Positions 14,901 through 22,170 of a stretch of DNA of 24,439 nt are shown here, piece by piece. The notes under the pieces were generated by a model that was not told the DNA's origin, made no database searches, and saw nothing but the letters and a program-made list of their open reading frames with translations. This DNA comes from JAHDBG01 sp963922315 (GTDB lineage Bacteria; Pseudomonadota; Gammaproteobacteria; Chromatiales; Chromatiaceae). The DNA is taken from the NCBI GenBank assembly GCA_963922315.1, contig CAWUID010000032.1:1-24439 (forward strand). Reading direction: 5' to 3'. The stretch's first letter is position 1; each line of letters starts with the position of its first letter. The position numbers and the translations under genes are program-made.

Positions 14901-15827
14901 TTATTGATGTGTGATTAAGCCCAGTATGTCACTAATTGACATGCAGGCGTCATCACATTCTGCAGAACGTCCATGGCGCAATATGGAATGAGCGACTTTT
15001 TTCATCGCCGGGTAAGCAGCACGTAACATATGGTTGGCATATATCACTATGTTAACACCTGCTGCACTCAGTTCGGCATCTGTTATTTTATTATAACTTG
15101 AAGGCACAGCCACCAAAGGCACTCTGTTCTCAAATTTATTATAAATTTTACAAAATTCCAGGACTTCATCAGGTGTGTTTTTTCGGCTGTGAATCATGAT
15201 CCCATCAGCACCAGATGCAATATAAGCACCGGCCCGCTTGACTGCATTATCCATACCTTTTTCCAGAATCAGACTTTCTATGCGCGCAATAACCATAAAA
15301 TCATCTGTCACCTGAGCAGCCTTGCCTGCTTTGATCTTCTGACAAAAATCTTCTGTATCAGCCTGATATTGTTTAACCTCATTACCAAACAAAGAATTTT
15401 TTTTCAGACCGACTTTATCTTCAATAATGACCGCCGACACGCCAACTCTTTCAAGACTTTTCACACTAAACGCAAAATGTTTCGGTATGCCACCTGTATC
15501 AGCATCATAAATTAATGGTTTTGTCGTCACTTCAAAGGTATCATTGATTGTCTGCAGCCGACTGGTCAGATCAACCGTTTCAATGTCTGGCTTGCCCCTT
15601 GTTGTTGAATCTGACAAACTGCTGGACCACATGGCATCAAATACAACCGGCTGACCATTGACCATCTCCTGCGCACGCTCAACAATCAGACCACACAACG
15701 GAGTATGCACTTCTAATACACGCACGATGGATTTATCATTCAATAAATGGCGCAGTCTGCTTAATCTGATACCTGGCGTTGTACCAGCTATCTCGGGACT
15801 GTGATTTAACTGAACAGATTTCTTCAT
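14901..15827 (-). CDS. pepM: Phosphoenolpyruvate mutase (phosphonopyruvate synthase)
   Basis: PEP mutase forms the C-P bond by rearranging phosphoenolpyruvate to phosphonopyruvate, the entry step of nearly all known phosphonate pathways. The diagnostic EDKxGxKxNS motif is complete: EDKVGLKKNS at residues 136-145. This separates true mutases from isocitrate lyase-fold C-C lyases. DADTGG (108-113) is the Mg-binding strand, and FDAMWSSSLSDS holds the family's substrate-site segment. The 308-residue length fits a stand-alone enzyme without a fused nucleotidyltransferase. It starts at an ATG only 21 bp from the divergent ATP-grasp gene. Confidence 0.95.
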   Translation of the reverse strand: MKKSVQLNHSPEIAGTTPGIRLSRLRHLLNDKSIVRVLEVHTPLCGLIVERAQEMVNGQPVVFDAMWSSSLSDSTTRGKPDIETVDLTSRLQTINDTFEVTTKPLIYDADTGGIPKHFAFSVKSLERVGVSAVIIEDKVGLKKNSLFGNEVKQYQADTEDFCQKIKAGKAAQVTDDFMVIARIESLILEKGMDNAVKRAGAYIASGADGIMIHSRKNTPDEVLEFCKIYNKFENRVPLVAVPSSYNKITDAELSAAGVNIVIYANHMLRAAYPAMKKVAHSILRHGRSAECDDACMSISDILGLITHQ

Positions 15828-15848
15828 GCTTATCTCTTATGCAATATT

Positions 15849-16679
15849 ATGGAAAATAACATTCAGTGTCTGACCCAGGCTTGCATTCAGCATGATATCA
15901 GCTTTCATATATCGGATGATAGTGGACATGTCGCACGAGTAGATATCGGACCGGGGCTGATCTTCAGAAATAATGTCACACCATTTAATTCTGAAGCCAT
16001 GGCAAAGGTCTGTCTGGATAAATCACAAACTTATGCATTGTTACATCAACAGATGCGGATGCCGGAGACGCTGGGTTTTTTAGATACTGACGTAGAACCA
16101 AAATATCAGCATTATCTGCATTACGCCACATTACCTGATATTGTCGCTCACATTGAGCAAACACTCAGCTATCCAGTAGTGATCAAGATGAACCGGGGTT
16201 CACTCGGACAACAGGTTTATTTGTGCCACGACCCCATTGCTATCACTAATGCACTGCGGATTATCTTTGATAAACAGACCTATCCCTACGATTATCTGGC
16301 TTTGGCTCAGGAACAGATACAGCTCGGACAAGAGTTTCGTGTGGTCTTTTTTCGCCAGAAACTCTTACTCTGCTATGAGCGAGTCGCCCCCAATGCCGCA
16401 TTCGGGTTACGTTACTGGGATATGCCTCAGGGACATACAAAGAAAATCACCGATCCCGGCATTCTGGCTGAGATCACGCAGTTTGTTCAGCCAGCATTAC
16501 AGCTACCTGGCCTGCACTATGTTGGCCTCGATCTGATCAGAGATGATCAGGGAGACTGGTGTTTACTGGAGATGAACTCTGGCCCGGCCTATGATCATTA
16601 CATTCAGTTTTATGGTCAGGATGATATTGTAGCGCTGTATGCCAACATGTTATGCATGGAACGTGAACGCTATAGCTGA
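15849..16679 (+). CDS. ATP-grasp ligase (RimK/cyanophycin-synthetase-like)
   Basis: A 276-residue ATP-grasp enzyme. The ATP-binding lysine region is VVIKMNRGSLGQQV (110-123), with Lys113 and a flexible Gly-rich loop. Metal ligands are seen in YVGLDLIRD (Asp228) and LLEMNSGPAYDHY (Glu241, Asn243). Such enzymes make amide or peptide bonds through an acyl-phosphate. Beside a complete AEP pathway, it may acylate the amino group of AEP or couple an amino acid to a precursor; this is inference. No Shine-Dalgarno is evident before the ATG. It is divergent from pepM and convergent with rnfC, with 1 bp between stops. GC content is between that of the locus core and the flanks. Confidence 0.85.
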   Translation: MENNIQCLTQACIQHDISFHISDDSGHVARVDIGPGLIFRNNVTPFNSEAMAKVCLDKSQTYALLHQQMRMPETLGFLDTDVEPKYQHYLHYATLPDIVAHIEQTLSYPVVIKMNRGSLGQQVYLCHDPIAITNALRIIFDKQTYPYDYLALAQEQIQLGQEFRVVFFRQKLLLCYERVAPNAAFGLRYWDMPQGHTKKITDPGILAEITQFVQPALQLPGLHYVGLDLIRDDQGDWCLLEMNSGPAYDHYIQFYGQDDIVALYANMLCMERERYS

Positions 16680-16680
16680 A

Positions 16681-18213
16681 CTAATCGACTGTCTGCTGCT
16701 GCGCTTTTCTGGCTGCAACCCGTGCCATGGCTGCTGCAATGGCCGCCTGTTGTGGATCATCTGAACTGGCAGCCTGATTTTTCAATGCTTCCTGCTTGCG
16801 GCGCATTTTTGCCTGACGCTCTGCCTTCTGTCGTGCCAACCGTTGCTGCCGTGCCTCATGCCGCTCACGCGCCCGGTCGGCCTTTACCTGCTCACGTTGC
16901 GCGCTGGTGATCTCTGCTTTTGCATATCGATAATAGTCCACCAGCGGAATCTGCGCCGGACAAACCTGAGCACAACAACCACACTCAATACAATCAAACA
17001 AGTGGTAGTCCTGAGCTTTTTCCAGGTCATGCGCTCGTGCATGCCAGTAAAGTTGTTGTGGCAACAGGTTCGCCGGGCACACTGGTACACAGGCACCACA
17101 TCGGATACACGGCTGTGCCGGACGTGGTTCCGGCAACTCTTCAGTGGTACCAATGATGAAACAATTACTGCCTTTCGTAACTGGTACCTGATCATGTGCC
17201 AGGCTTTCTCCCATCATCGGACCACCCAGTACCAGTCGCTGCGCGCCCGCAGCATAGCCTCCCGCATGGGTAATCAATTCGTCTACCCGAGTACCAATCA
17301 GGGTGCGATAGTTACCCGGTTGCGCCACGCCCTGCCCGGTCAGGGTGACAATCCGCGAAATCAGTGGTCGGCCACGCAACACCGCATCCGCGATTGCCAC
17401 ACAGGTCGCCACATTCTGGCATAGCACGCCAATTTCCAGTGGCAGCCCCTGGCTCGGCACACTTTGCCCGGTCAGTACCTGAATCAGTTGTTTCTCACCA
17501 CCGCTGGGGTAACGGGTTGGCACGCTGCGTAGTGTGATCTGCGGATGCTCAGCCAGTGCTGCCTGCAACGCGGCCAACGCTTCCGGCTTGTTGTCTTCTA
17601 CGCCGATCAGGGTACGTTCCGGCCGGATCAGCGTACGCAGAATATCCACACCGGCGATAATGTCCGCAGCCTGTTCCCGCATCAGCCGATCATCGCAGGT
17701 GATATAAGGCTCACACTCGACAGCATTAATGATCAGGGTATACAGCCGACTCTCTGTCTGTGCCTTCACACTGGTCGGAAACAATGCACCACCCAAGCCA
17801 ACGATGCCGGCTGAGCGAATCCGCTCACGCAAAATATCGGGGTCAGTGCCAATATAATCACGAACTGATGGTGGAAGCTCTCCCCAGATGTCCTGACCAT
17901 CTGCCTGTATCACCATGCATGGTGCTGGCAACCCGGATGCATGAGCGATCGGATAATCCGCAATTGCTTGCAAGACACCAGAGGTAGGCGCATGTACCGC
18001 TGCACTGATTGTATCGGTCGCCCGGGCGATTAACTGGCCTTTTTTTACCAGATCGCCCGGCTGCACCACTGGCTCTGCCGGTGCCCCGACATGTTGTTGC
18101 AATGGCACCCAAAGCTGGGCAGGCAACGGACCGGGCTGAATCGGCGTCTGATTAGACAGACTTTTCTGATCGTTCAGGTGCAGACCACCTGGAAAATCAA
18201 ATAAGTCGGGCAT
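16681..18213 (-). CDS. rnfC: Ion-translocating oxidoreductase complex subunit C
   Basis: RnfC/RsxC is the peripheral NADH-binding subunit of the Rnf complex, linking electron transfer to ion pumping or to SoxR reduction. The N-terminal FPGGLHL, a barrel-sandwich-like region with PGDLVKKGQLIA, and the NADH/FMN-binding GIVGLGGALFPTSVK are visible. Two 4Fe-4S clusters follow (CIRCGACVPVCP and CIECGCCAQVCP). The tail from about residue 430 is rich in Ala, Lys, Arg and Gln, as in gammaproteobacterial RnfC. I chose the ATG at 18213; a GTG directly precedes it. No other rnf gene is in the window: dnaJ lies 5' and the phosphonate locus 3'. It may be co-transcribed with dnaJ, as no terminator is seen between them. 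Confidence 0.93.
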   Translation of the reverse strand: MPDLFDFPGGLHLNDQKSLSNQTPIQPGPLPAQLWVPLQQHVGAPAEPVVQPGDLVKKGQLIARATDTISAAVHAPTSGVLQAIADYPIAHASGLPAPCMVIQADGQDIWGELPPSVRDYIGTDPDILRERIRSAGIVGLGGALFPTSVKAQTESRLYTLIINAVECEPYITCDDRLMREQAADIIAGVDILRTLIRPERTLIGVEDNKPEALAALQAALAEHPQITLRSVPTRYPSGGEKQLIQVLTGQSVPSQGLPLEIGVLCQNVATCVAIADAVLRGRPLISRIVTLTGQGVAQPGNYRTLIGTRVDELITHAGGYAAGAQRLVLGGPMMGESLAHDQVPVTKGSNCFIIGTTEELPEPRPAQPCIRCGACVPVCPANLLPQQLYWHARAHDLEKAQDYHLFDCIECGCCAQVCPAQIPLVDYYRYAKAEITSAQREQVKADRARERHEARQQRLARQKAERQAKMRRKQEALKNQAASSDDPQQAAIAAAMARVAARKAQQQTVD

Positions 18214-18260
18214 CACGATATCAGCGATAGTTTGCTACAACACATAAACAGCCAGCATGG

Positions 18261-19382
18261 TTATCTCTTCAGAAAACTTTTCACTTTATCCAACCAGCCA
18301 TGAGCATTGGGGGTATGCTGTTTGCCATTGTCAGCAAACGATTCTTCCAGTTGATGCAGTAGTTCTCGTTGAGCTTTATTCAGATTGATTGGGGTCTCAA
18401 CCAGAATACGGCATAACAGATCGCCCTGCGGACCACCACGTACTGGTTTAACTCCTTTACCCCGTACCCGGAACATTTTACCGGTCTGGGTGCCCTCCGG
18501 AATTCTGAGCTTTACTTTGCCGTTCAGAGTCGGCACTTCGGTTTCACCACCCAGTGCTGCGGTGGTAAAGCTGATCGGCATCTCACAATGCAGGTGGCTT
18601 TCTTCACGGCGGAAGATCGGGTGTTTTTTCACCGCCACCTGAACGTACAGGTCTCCGGCTGGTGCACCATTTTCACCCGCTTCGCCTTCGCCGGACAGGC
18701 GAATACGATCTCCGGTATCCACACCTGGTGGCACTTTCACCGATAAGGTTTTGGTTTCCTGCACACGACCACGCCCATGACACGAGGTGCATGGCTGATC
18801 TATGATGAAACCTTTGCCGTGACAAGTGGGACAGGGTTGCTGAATGGAGAAGAAGCCCTGCTGCATTCTTACCTGACCCTGCCCCCGGCAGGTGCCGCAG
18901 GTTCTTGGCTCGCTCCCCGGCTTTGCACCGCTGCCGTTACAGGTACCACAATTGACTAAAGTCGGCACCTTGATCTGCACTGACTTGCCAGCTACGGCAT
19001 CTTCAAGGCTCAGCTCCAGGTTATATCGCAGGTCATCACCACGCTGTGCTCCGGAGGATTGCCCACCGCGCCCACCGAAAATGTCACCGAATACATTGCC
19101 GAAGATATCACCAAAGTCAGCTGCACCTGCACCAGCCGCTCCCATATTCGGGTCTACACCGGCATGACCAAATTGATCGTAAGCAGCTCGTTTCTGAGAA
19201 TCAGACAGTATTTCGTAGGCTTCTTTTGCTTCCTTGAAATTTTTTTCCGCTGTTTTGGCTTTATCACCCGTGTTGCGGTCCGGGTGATATTTCATCGCCA
19301 GACGACGGTAGGCTTTCTTAATGTCAGCCTCACCAGCGTTTCTGGAAACACCGAGCACTTCGTAATAGTCGCGTTTCGACAT
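18261..19382 (-). CDS. dnaJ: Chaperone DnaJ (Hsp40)
   Basis: DnaJ delivers unfolded clients to DnaK and stimulates its ATPase. The J domain begins at KRDYYEVLGV and carries the HPD triad (MKYHPDRN). A Gly/Phe-rich linker follows (FGNVFGDIFGGRGG). The zinc-binding centre has four CxxCxGxG-type repeats (CGTCNGSG, CGTCRGQG, CPTCHGKG, CTSCHGRG), and the C-terminal client-binding domain is complete. The ATG at 19382 gives 373 residues; a TTG two codons upstream adds only two residues. It lies downstream of dnaK in the classic grpE-dnaK-dnaJ operon, with a hairpin in the gap. Confidence 0.97.
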   Translation of the reverse strand: MSKRDYYEVLGVSRNAGEADIKKAYRRLAMKYHPDRNTGDKAKTAEKNFKEAKEAYEILSDSQKRAAYDQFGHAGVDPNMGAAGAGAADFGDIFGNVFGDIFGGRGGQSSGAQRGDDLRYNLELSLEDAVAGKSVQIKVPTLVNCGTCNGSGAKPGSEPRTCGTCRGQGQVRMQQGFFSIQQPCPTCHGKGFIIDQPCTSCHGRGRVQETKTLSVKVPPGVDTGDRIRLSGEGEAGENGAPAGDLYVQVAVKKHPIFRREESHLHCEMPISFTTAALGGETEVPTLNGKVKLRIPEGTQTGKMFRVRGKGVKPVRGGPQGDLLCRILVETPINLNKAQRELLHQLEESFADNGKQHTPNAHGWLDKVKSFLKR

Positions 19383-19422
19383 AGACAATAACCGAACAGA
19401 TGAGAATACGGTATCAACTCAC

Positions 19423-19449
19423 CCACCCGCCTGTAACGCAGGCAGGTGG
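19423..19449 (-). repeat. Stem-loop between dnaK and dnaJ
   Basis: An 11-bp stem (CCACCTGCCTG/CAGGCGGGTGG on the minus strand, one G-U pair) with loop CGTTA lies between the dnaK stop and the dnaJ start. No T-run follows, so it is more likely an mRNA processing/stability element or a partial attenuator than a full terminator. Confidence 0.6.
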
Positions 19450-19462
19450 ATCAACAGGCAGG

Positions 19463-21406
19463 TTATTTGTCGTTTTTGACTTCTTCAAACTCCGCATCAA
19501 CTACGTCATCTGCCTTACCGGTATCCGCAGAAGCACCTGCTGCACCAGCAGCGGCCGCCGCCGCAGCTGCTGCATCCGGACTACCTTGCTGGGCGTATAA
19601 CCGCTCAGCCATTTTGCCGGAAGCTTCGGTCAGCGTTTTGGTCTTCGCTTCAATCGCTTCTTTGTCGTCACCCTTCATGACGTCTTCCAGTTCTTTGATC
19701 GCGGCTTCAATGCGGTCTTTCTCACCATCTTCCAGCTTGTCATCGCCCAGTTCCTGCATGGATTTGCGCGTGGCATGGATCATGGTGTCCGCCATGTTGC
19801 GTGCTGTGATCAGTTCCTGGAATTTTTTATCTTCGTCCGCGTGCGCTTCGGCATCCTTGACCATCTTTTCGATTTCACTATCAGACAGACCAGATGATGC
19901 GGTAATCCGGATGGATTGCTCTTTACCGGTTGCCTTATCTTTGGCAGATACATTCAGAATGCCGTTCGCATCCAAGTCAAAGCTGACCTCAATCTGCGGT
20001 GTGCCACGCGGTGCTGGTGGAATGTCGCTCAGATCAAACCGGCCCAGTGATTTATTCGCAGCTGCCTGCTCACGCTCACCCTGCAGCACATGGACGGTGA
20101 CGGCGGTCTGGTTATCATCAGCGGTAGAGAAGGTCTGTGAAGCATTGGTCGGAATGGTGGTGTTCTTTTCGATCAGCTTGGTCATCACACCACCCATCGT
20201 CTCGATACCGAGCGAGAGTGGAGTCACATCCAGCAACAGAACATCTTTCACTTCACCACCAAGTACACCACCCTGAATCGCAGCGCCCATTGCTACCGCT
20301 TCATCCGGGTTCACATCTTTACGCGGTGCCTTGCCGAAAAATTTGGTAACCACTTCCTGTACTTTCGGCATCCGGGTCTGACCACCGACCAGGATCACAT
20401 CACTGATCTCAGACGCATTCAAACCGGCGTCTTTCAGTGCCGTGCGACAGGGTTGCAGAGTACGCTGCACCAGGTCATCTACCAGTGATTCCAGCTTGGC
20501 CCGGTTCAGCTTGATGTCCATATGCTTTGGACCAGACGCATCTGCGGTGATATAGGGCAGATTCACATCGGTCTGCTGGCCATTAGATAATTCAATCTTC
20601 GCCTTTTCTGCGGCTTCTTTCAGACGCTGTAAAGCCAGTGGATCGTTTTTCAGGTTCACGCCCTGATCTTTGCGGAAGGTCTCTACCAGATAATCAATGA
20701 TGCGCAGGTCAAAATCTTCACCACCGAGGAAGGTATCGCCGTTTGTCGCCAGCACTTCAAACTGATGTTCTCCATCAATTTCAGCGACTTCAATGATGGA
20801 GACATCGAAGGTACCGCCACCCAGATCGTACACTGCCAGCTTTTTATCACCCTGCGCCTTGTCCAGGCCATACGCCAGCGCAGCCGCTGTCGGTTCGTTG
20901 ATAATCCGCTTCACATCCAGTCCGGCAATCCGACCGGCGTCTTTGGTGGCCTGACGCTGTGAGTCGTTAAAGTAAGCCGGTACGGTGATGACCGCTTCTT
21001 TGATATCTTCGCCAAGGTAGTCTTCGGCAGTCTTTTTCATCTTCTGCAGAATTTTGGCCGAAATTTCTGGTGGCGCCATCTTTTTGCCGTTCACTTCGAC
21101 CCAGGCATCACCATTGTCCGCACCCACAATCTTATAAGGCACAATATCCTGGTCACGCTTCACCACATCGTCTGTGAACCGGCGACCAATCAGCCGCTTG
21201 ATCGCGAATAAGGTGTTCTGCGGGTTAGTCACTGCCTGACGTTTTGCGCTCTGGCCGACCAGCACTTCGCCGTCTTTGGTGTACGCGATCACTGAAGGTG
21301 TGGTGCGATCTCCTTCACTGTTTTCGATCACCTTGGCGGTGCCACTTTCCATGACTGAGACACATGAATTGGTGGTGCCAAGATCAATCCCGATAATTCT
21401 GCCCAT
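19463..21406 (-). CDS. dnaK: Chaperone DnaK (Hsp70)
   Basis: DnaK is the ATP-dependent Hsp70 chaperone. The N-terminal signature IIGIDLGTTNSCV, the phosphate-binding VYDLGGGTFDVSI and the VILVGGQTRMP motif define the ATPase domain (about 1-385). The linker DVLLLDVTPLSLG and beta-sandwich substrate domain follow, then the helical lid ending in an Ala-rich tail and the conserved VVDAEFEEV terminus. At 647 residues it has full length. GAGGA lies 7 nt before the ATG. It sits 51 bp after grpE in the same operon. Confidence 0.98.
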   Translation of the reverse strand: MGRIIGIDLGTTNSCVSVMESGTAKVIENSEGDRTTPSVIAYTKDGEVLVGQSAKRQAVTNPQNTLFAIKRLIGRRFTDDVVKRDQDIVPYKIVGADNGDAWVEVNGKKMAPPEISAKILQKMKKTAEDYLGEDIKEAVITVPAYFNDSQRQATKDAGRIAGLDVKRIINEPTAAALAYGLDKAQGDKKLAVYDLGGGTFDVSIIEVAEIDGEHQFEVLATNGDTFLGGEDFDLRIIDYLVETFRKDQGVNLKNDPLALQRLKEAAEKAKIELSNGQQTDVNLPYITADASGPKHMDIKLNRAKLESLVDDLVQRTLQPCRTALKDAGLNASEISDVILVGGQTRMPKVQEVVTKFFGKAPRKDVNPDEAVAMGAAIQGGVLGGEVKDVLLLDVTPLSLGIETMGGVMTKLIEKNTTIPTNASQTFSTADDNQTAVTVHVLQGEREQAAANKSLGRFDLSDIPPAPRGTPQIEVSFDLDANGILNVSAKDKATGKEQSIRITASSGLSDSEIEKMVKDAEAHADEDKKFQELITARNMADTMIHATRKSMQELGDDKLEDGEKDRIEAAIKELEDVMKGDDKEAIEAKTKTLTEASGKMAERLYAQQGSPDAAAAAAAAAGAAGASADTGKADDVVDAEFEEVKNDK

Positions 21407-21457
21407 GATGGTATCCTCAAAAAATAATCAAAAAATCTGACGGGGCGCTGATGCGGT

Positions 21458-22057
21458 TTATTCAGCTGGTGCTGGTTCGGATGCAGGCATCGCCTGCGAC
21501 ACCATCACCATGGCTGGTCGTACCAGCCGACCATTCAGGCTGTAGCCTTTCTGTACTACCTGGATCACAGTATCCGGTTCAACATCGTCCCGTGGCTGCA
21601 TGGACATTGCCTGATGCAGTTCGGGATTAAAAGGCTCACCCTGCGGGTCATTCTGCTCGACACCTTGTTTTTGCATGGCATCAGTCAACATCTTTAGTGT
21701 CAGTGCAGTGCCTTCGCGTAATTTCGCCACGTCGGCCTGTTCGTCCTGTGCTGCCTGCAGTCCCAGCTCCAGGCTGTCCCACACACCGAGCAGGTCGCTG
21801 ACGATTTTTTCTGCGCCAAATTTATGGGCTTTTTCCAGTGCTTGTGTGTGGCGTCGTTTCAAATTCTCAACGTCGGCCTGGCCACGCAATAATTGGTCCT
21901 GCTGTTGGGCAATCTTTTCTTCAGCCTGCGCCAGTTTTGCACTGAGTGCTTCTGCAGATAACGGTGCCGCTGGCTTTTCTGCGTCTGTTGATGTCTCAGT
22001 TGCCTCTGCCTCAGGGGTTACCGGGATATCCTGCTGACCGGATTCCTGCTCGCTCAT
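21458..22057 (-). CDS. grpE: Nucleotide exchange factor GrpE
   Basis: GrpE releases ADP from DnaK. The 199-residue protein has an acidic, Ala/Glu-rich disordered N-terminus (about 1-35) and a long heptad-like helix (AKLAQAEEKIAQQQDQLLR with ADVENLKRRH). The C-terminal beta domain contains FNPELHQAMSM and VIQVVQKGYSLNGRLVRPAMVMVS, the family signature. GAGG lies 8 nt upstream of the ATG. It is the first gene of the heat-shock operon and follows a sigma-32 type promoter. Confidence 0.97.
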   Translation of the reverse strand: MSEQESGQQDIPVTPEAEATETSTDAEKPAAPLSAEALSAKLAQAEEKIAQQQDQLLRGQADVENLKRRHTQALEKAHKFGAEKIVSDLLGVWDSLELGLQAAQDEQADVAKLREGTALTLKMLTDAMQKQGVEQNDPQGEPFNPELHQAMSMQPRDDVEPDTVIQVVQKGYSLNGRLVRPAMVMVSQAMPASEPAPAE

Positions 22058-22106
22058 CCGAAAAACCTCGTAAACTTAACGATTGATAAGGGCTTGGGAT
22101 ACAGGC

Positions 22107-22135
22107 TATATGGTGCTGCCCGGCAGAATTTCAAG
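22107..22135 (-). promoter_or_regulatory. Probable sigma-32 (RpoH) heat-shock promoter of grpE-dnaK-dnaJ
   Basis: On the minus strand CTTGAAA (22135-22129) and CCATATA (22113-22107) are separated by 15 bp, matching the RpoH consensus CTTGAA plus CCCCATnTA. The predicted start is about 40 bp upstream of the grpE ATG. Position and downstream genes both fit heat-shock control. Confidence 0.75.
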
Positions 22136-22170
22136 ACATCGGCTCACAGATTCGACGCATAATACGCCGG

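Noticed and set aside
14901..15827. Isocitrate lyase-like C-C lyase or oxaloacetate decarboxylase
   Set aside because: The full EDKxGxKxNS motif and the neighbouring phosphonopyruvate decarboxylase and transaminase identify a PEP mutase.
16843..17424. Plus-strand 193-residue frame within rnfC
   Set aside because: It is an antisense shadow of a well-defined RnfC, with no start signal and no recognisable domain.
19535..19585. GC-rich repeat in the 3' part of dnaK
   Set aside because: It encodes the run of alanines typical of the DnaK C-terminal tail, not an independent repeat element.
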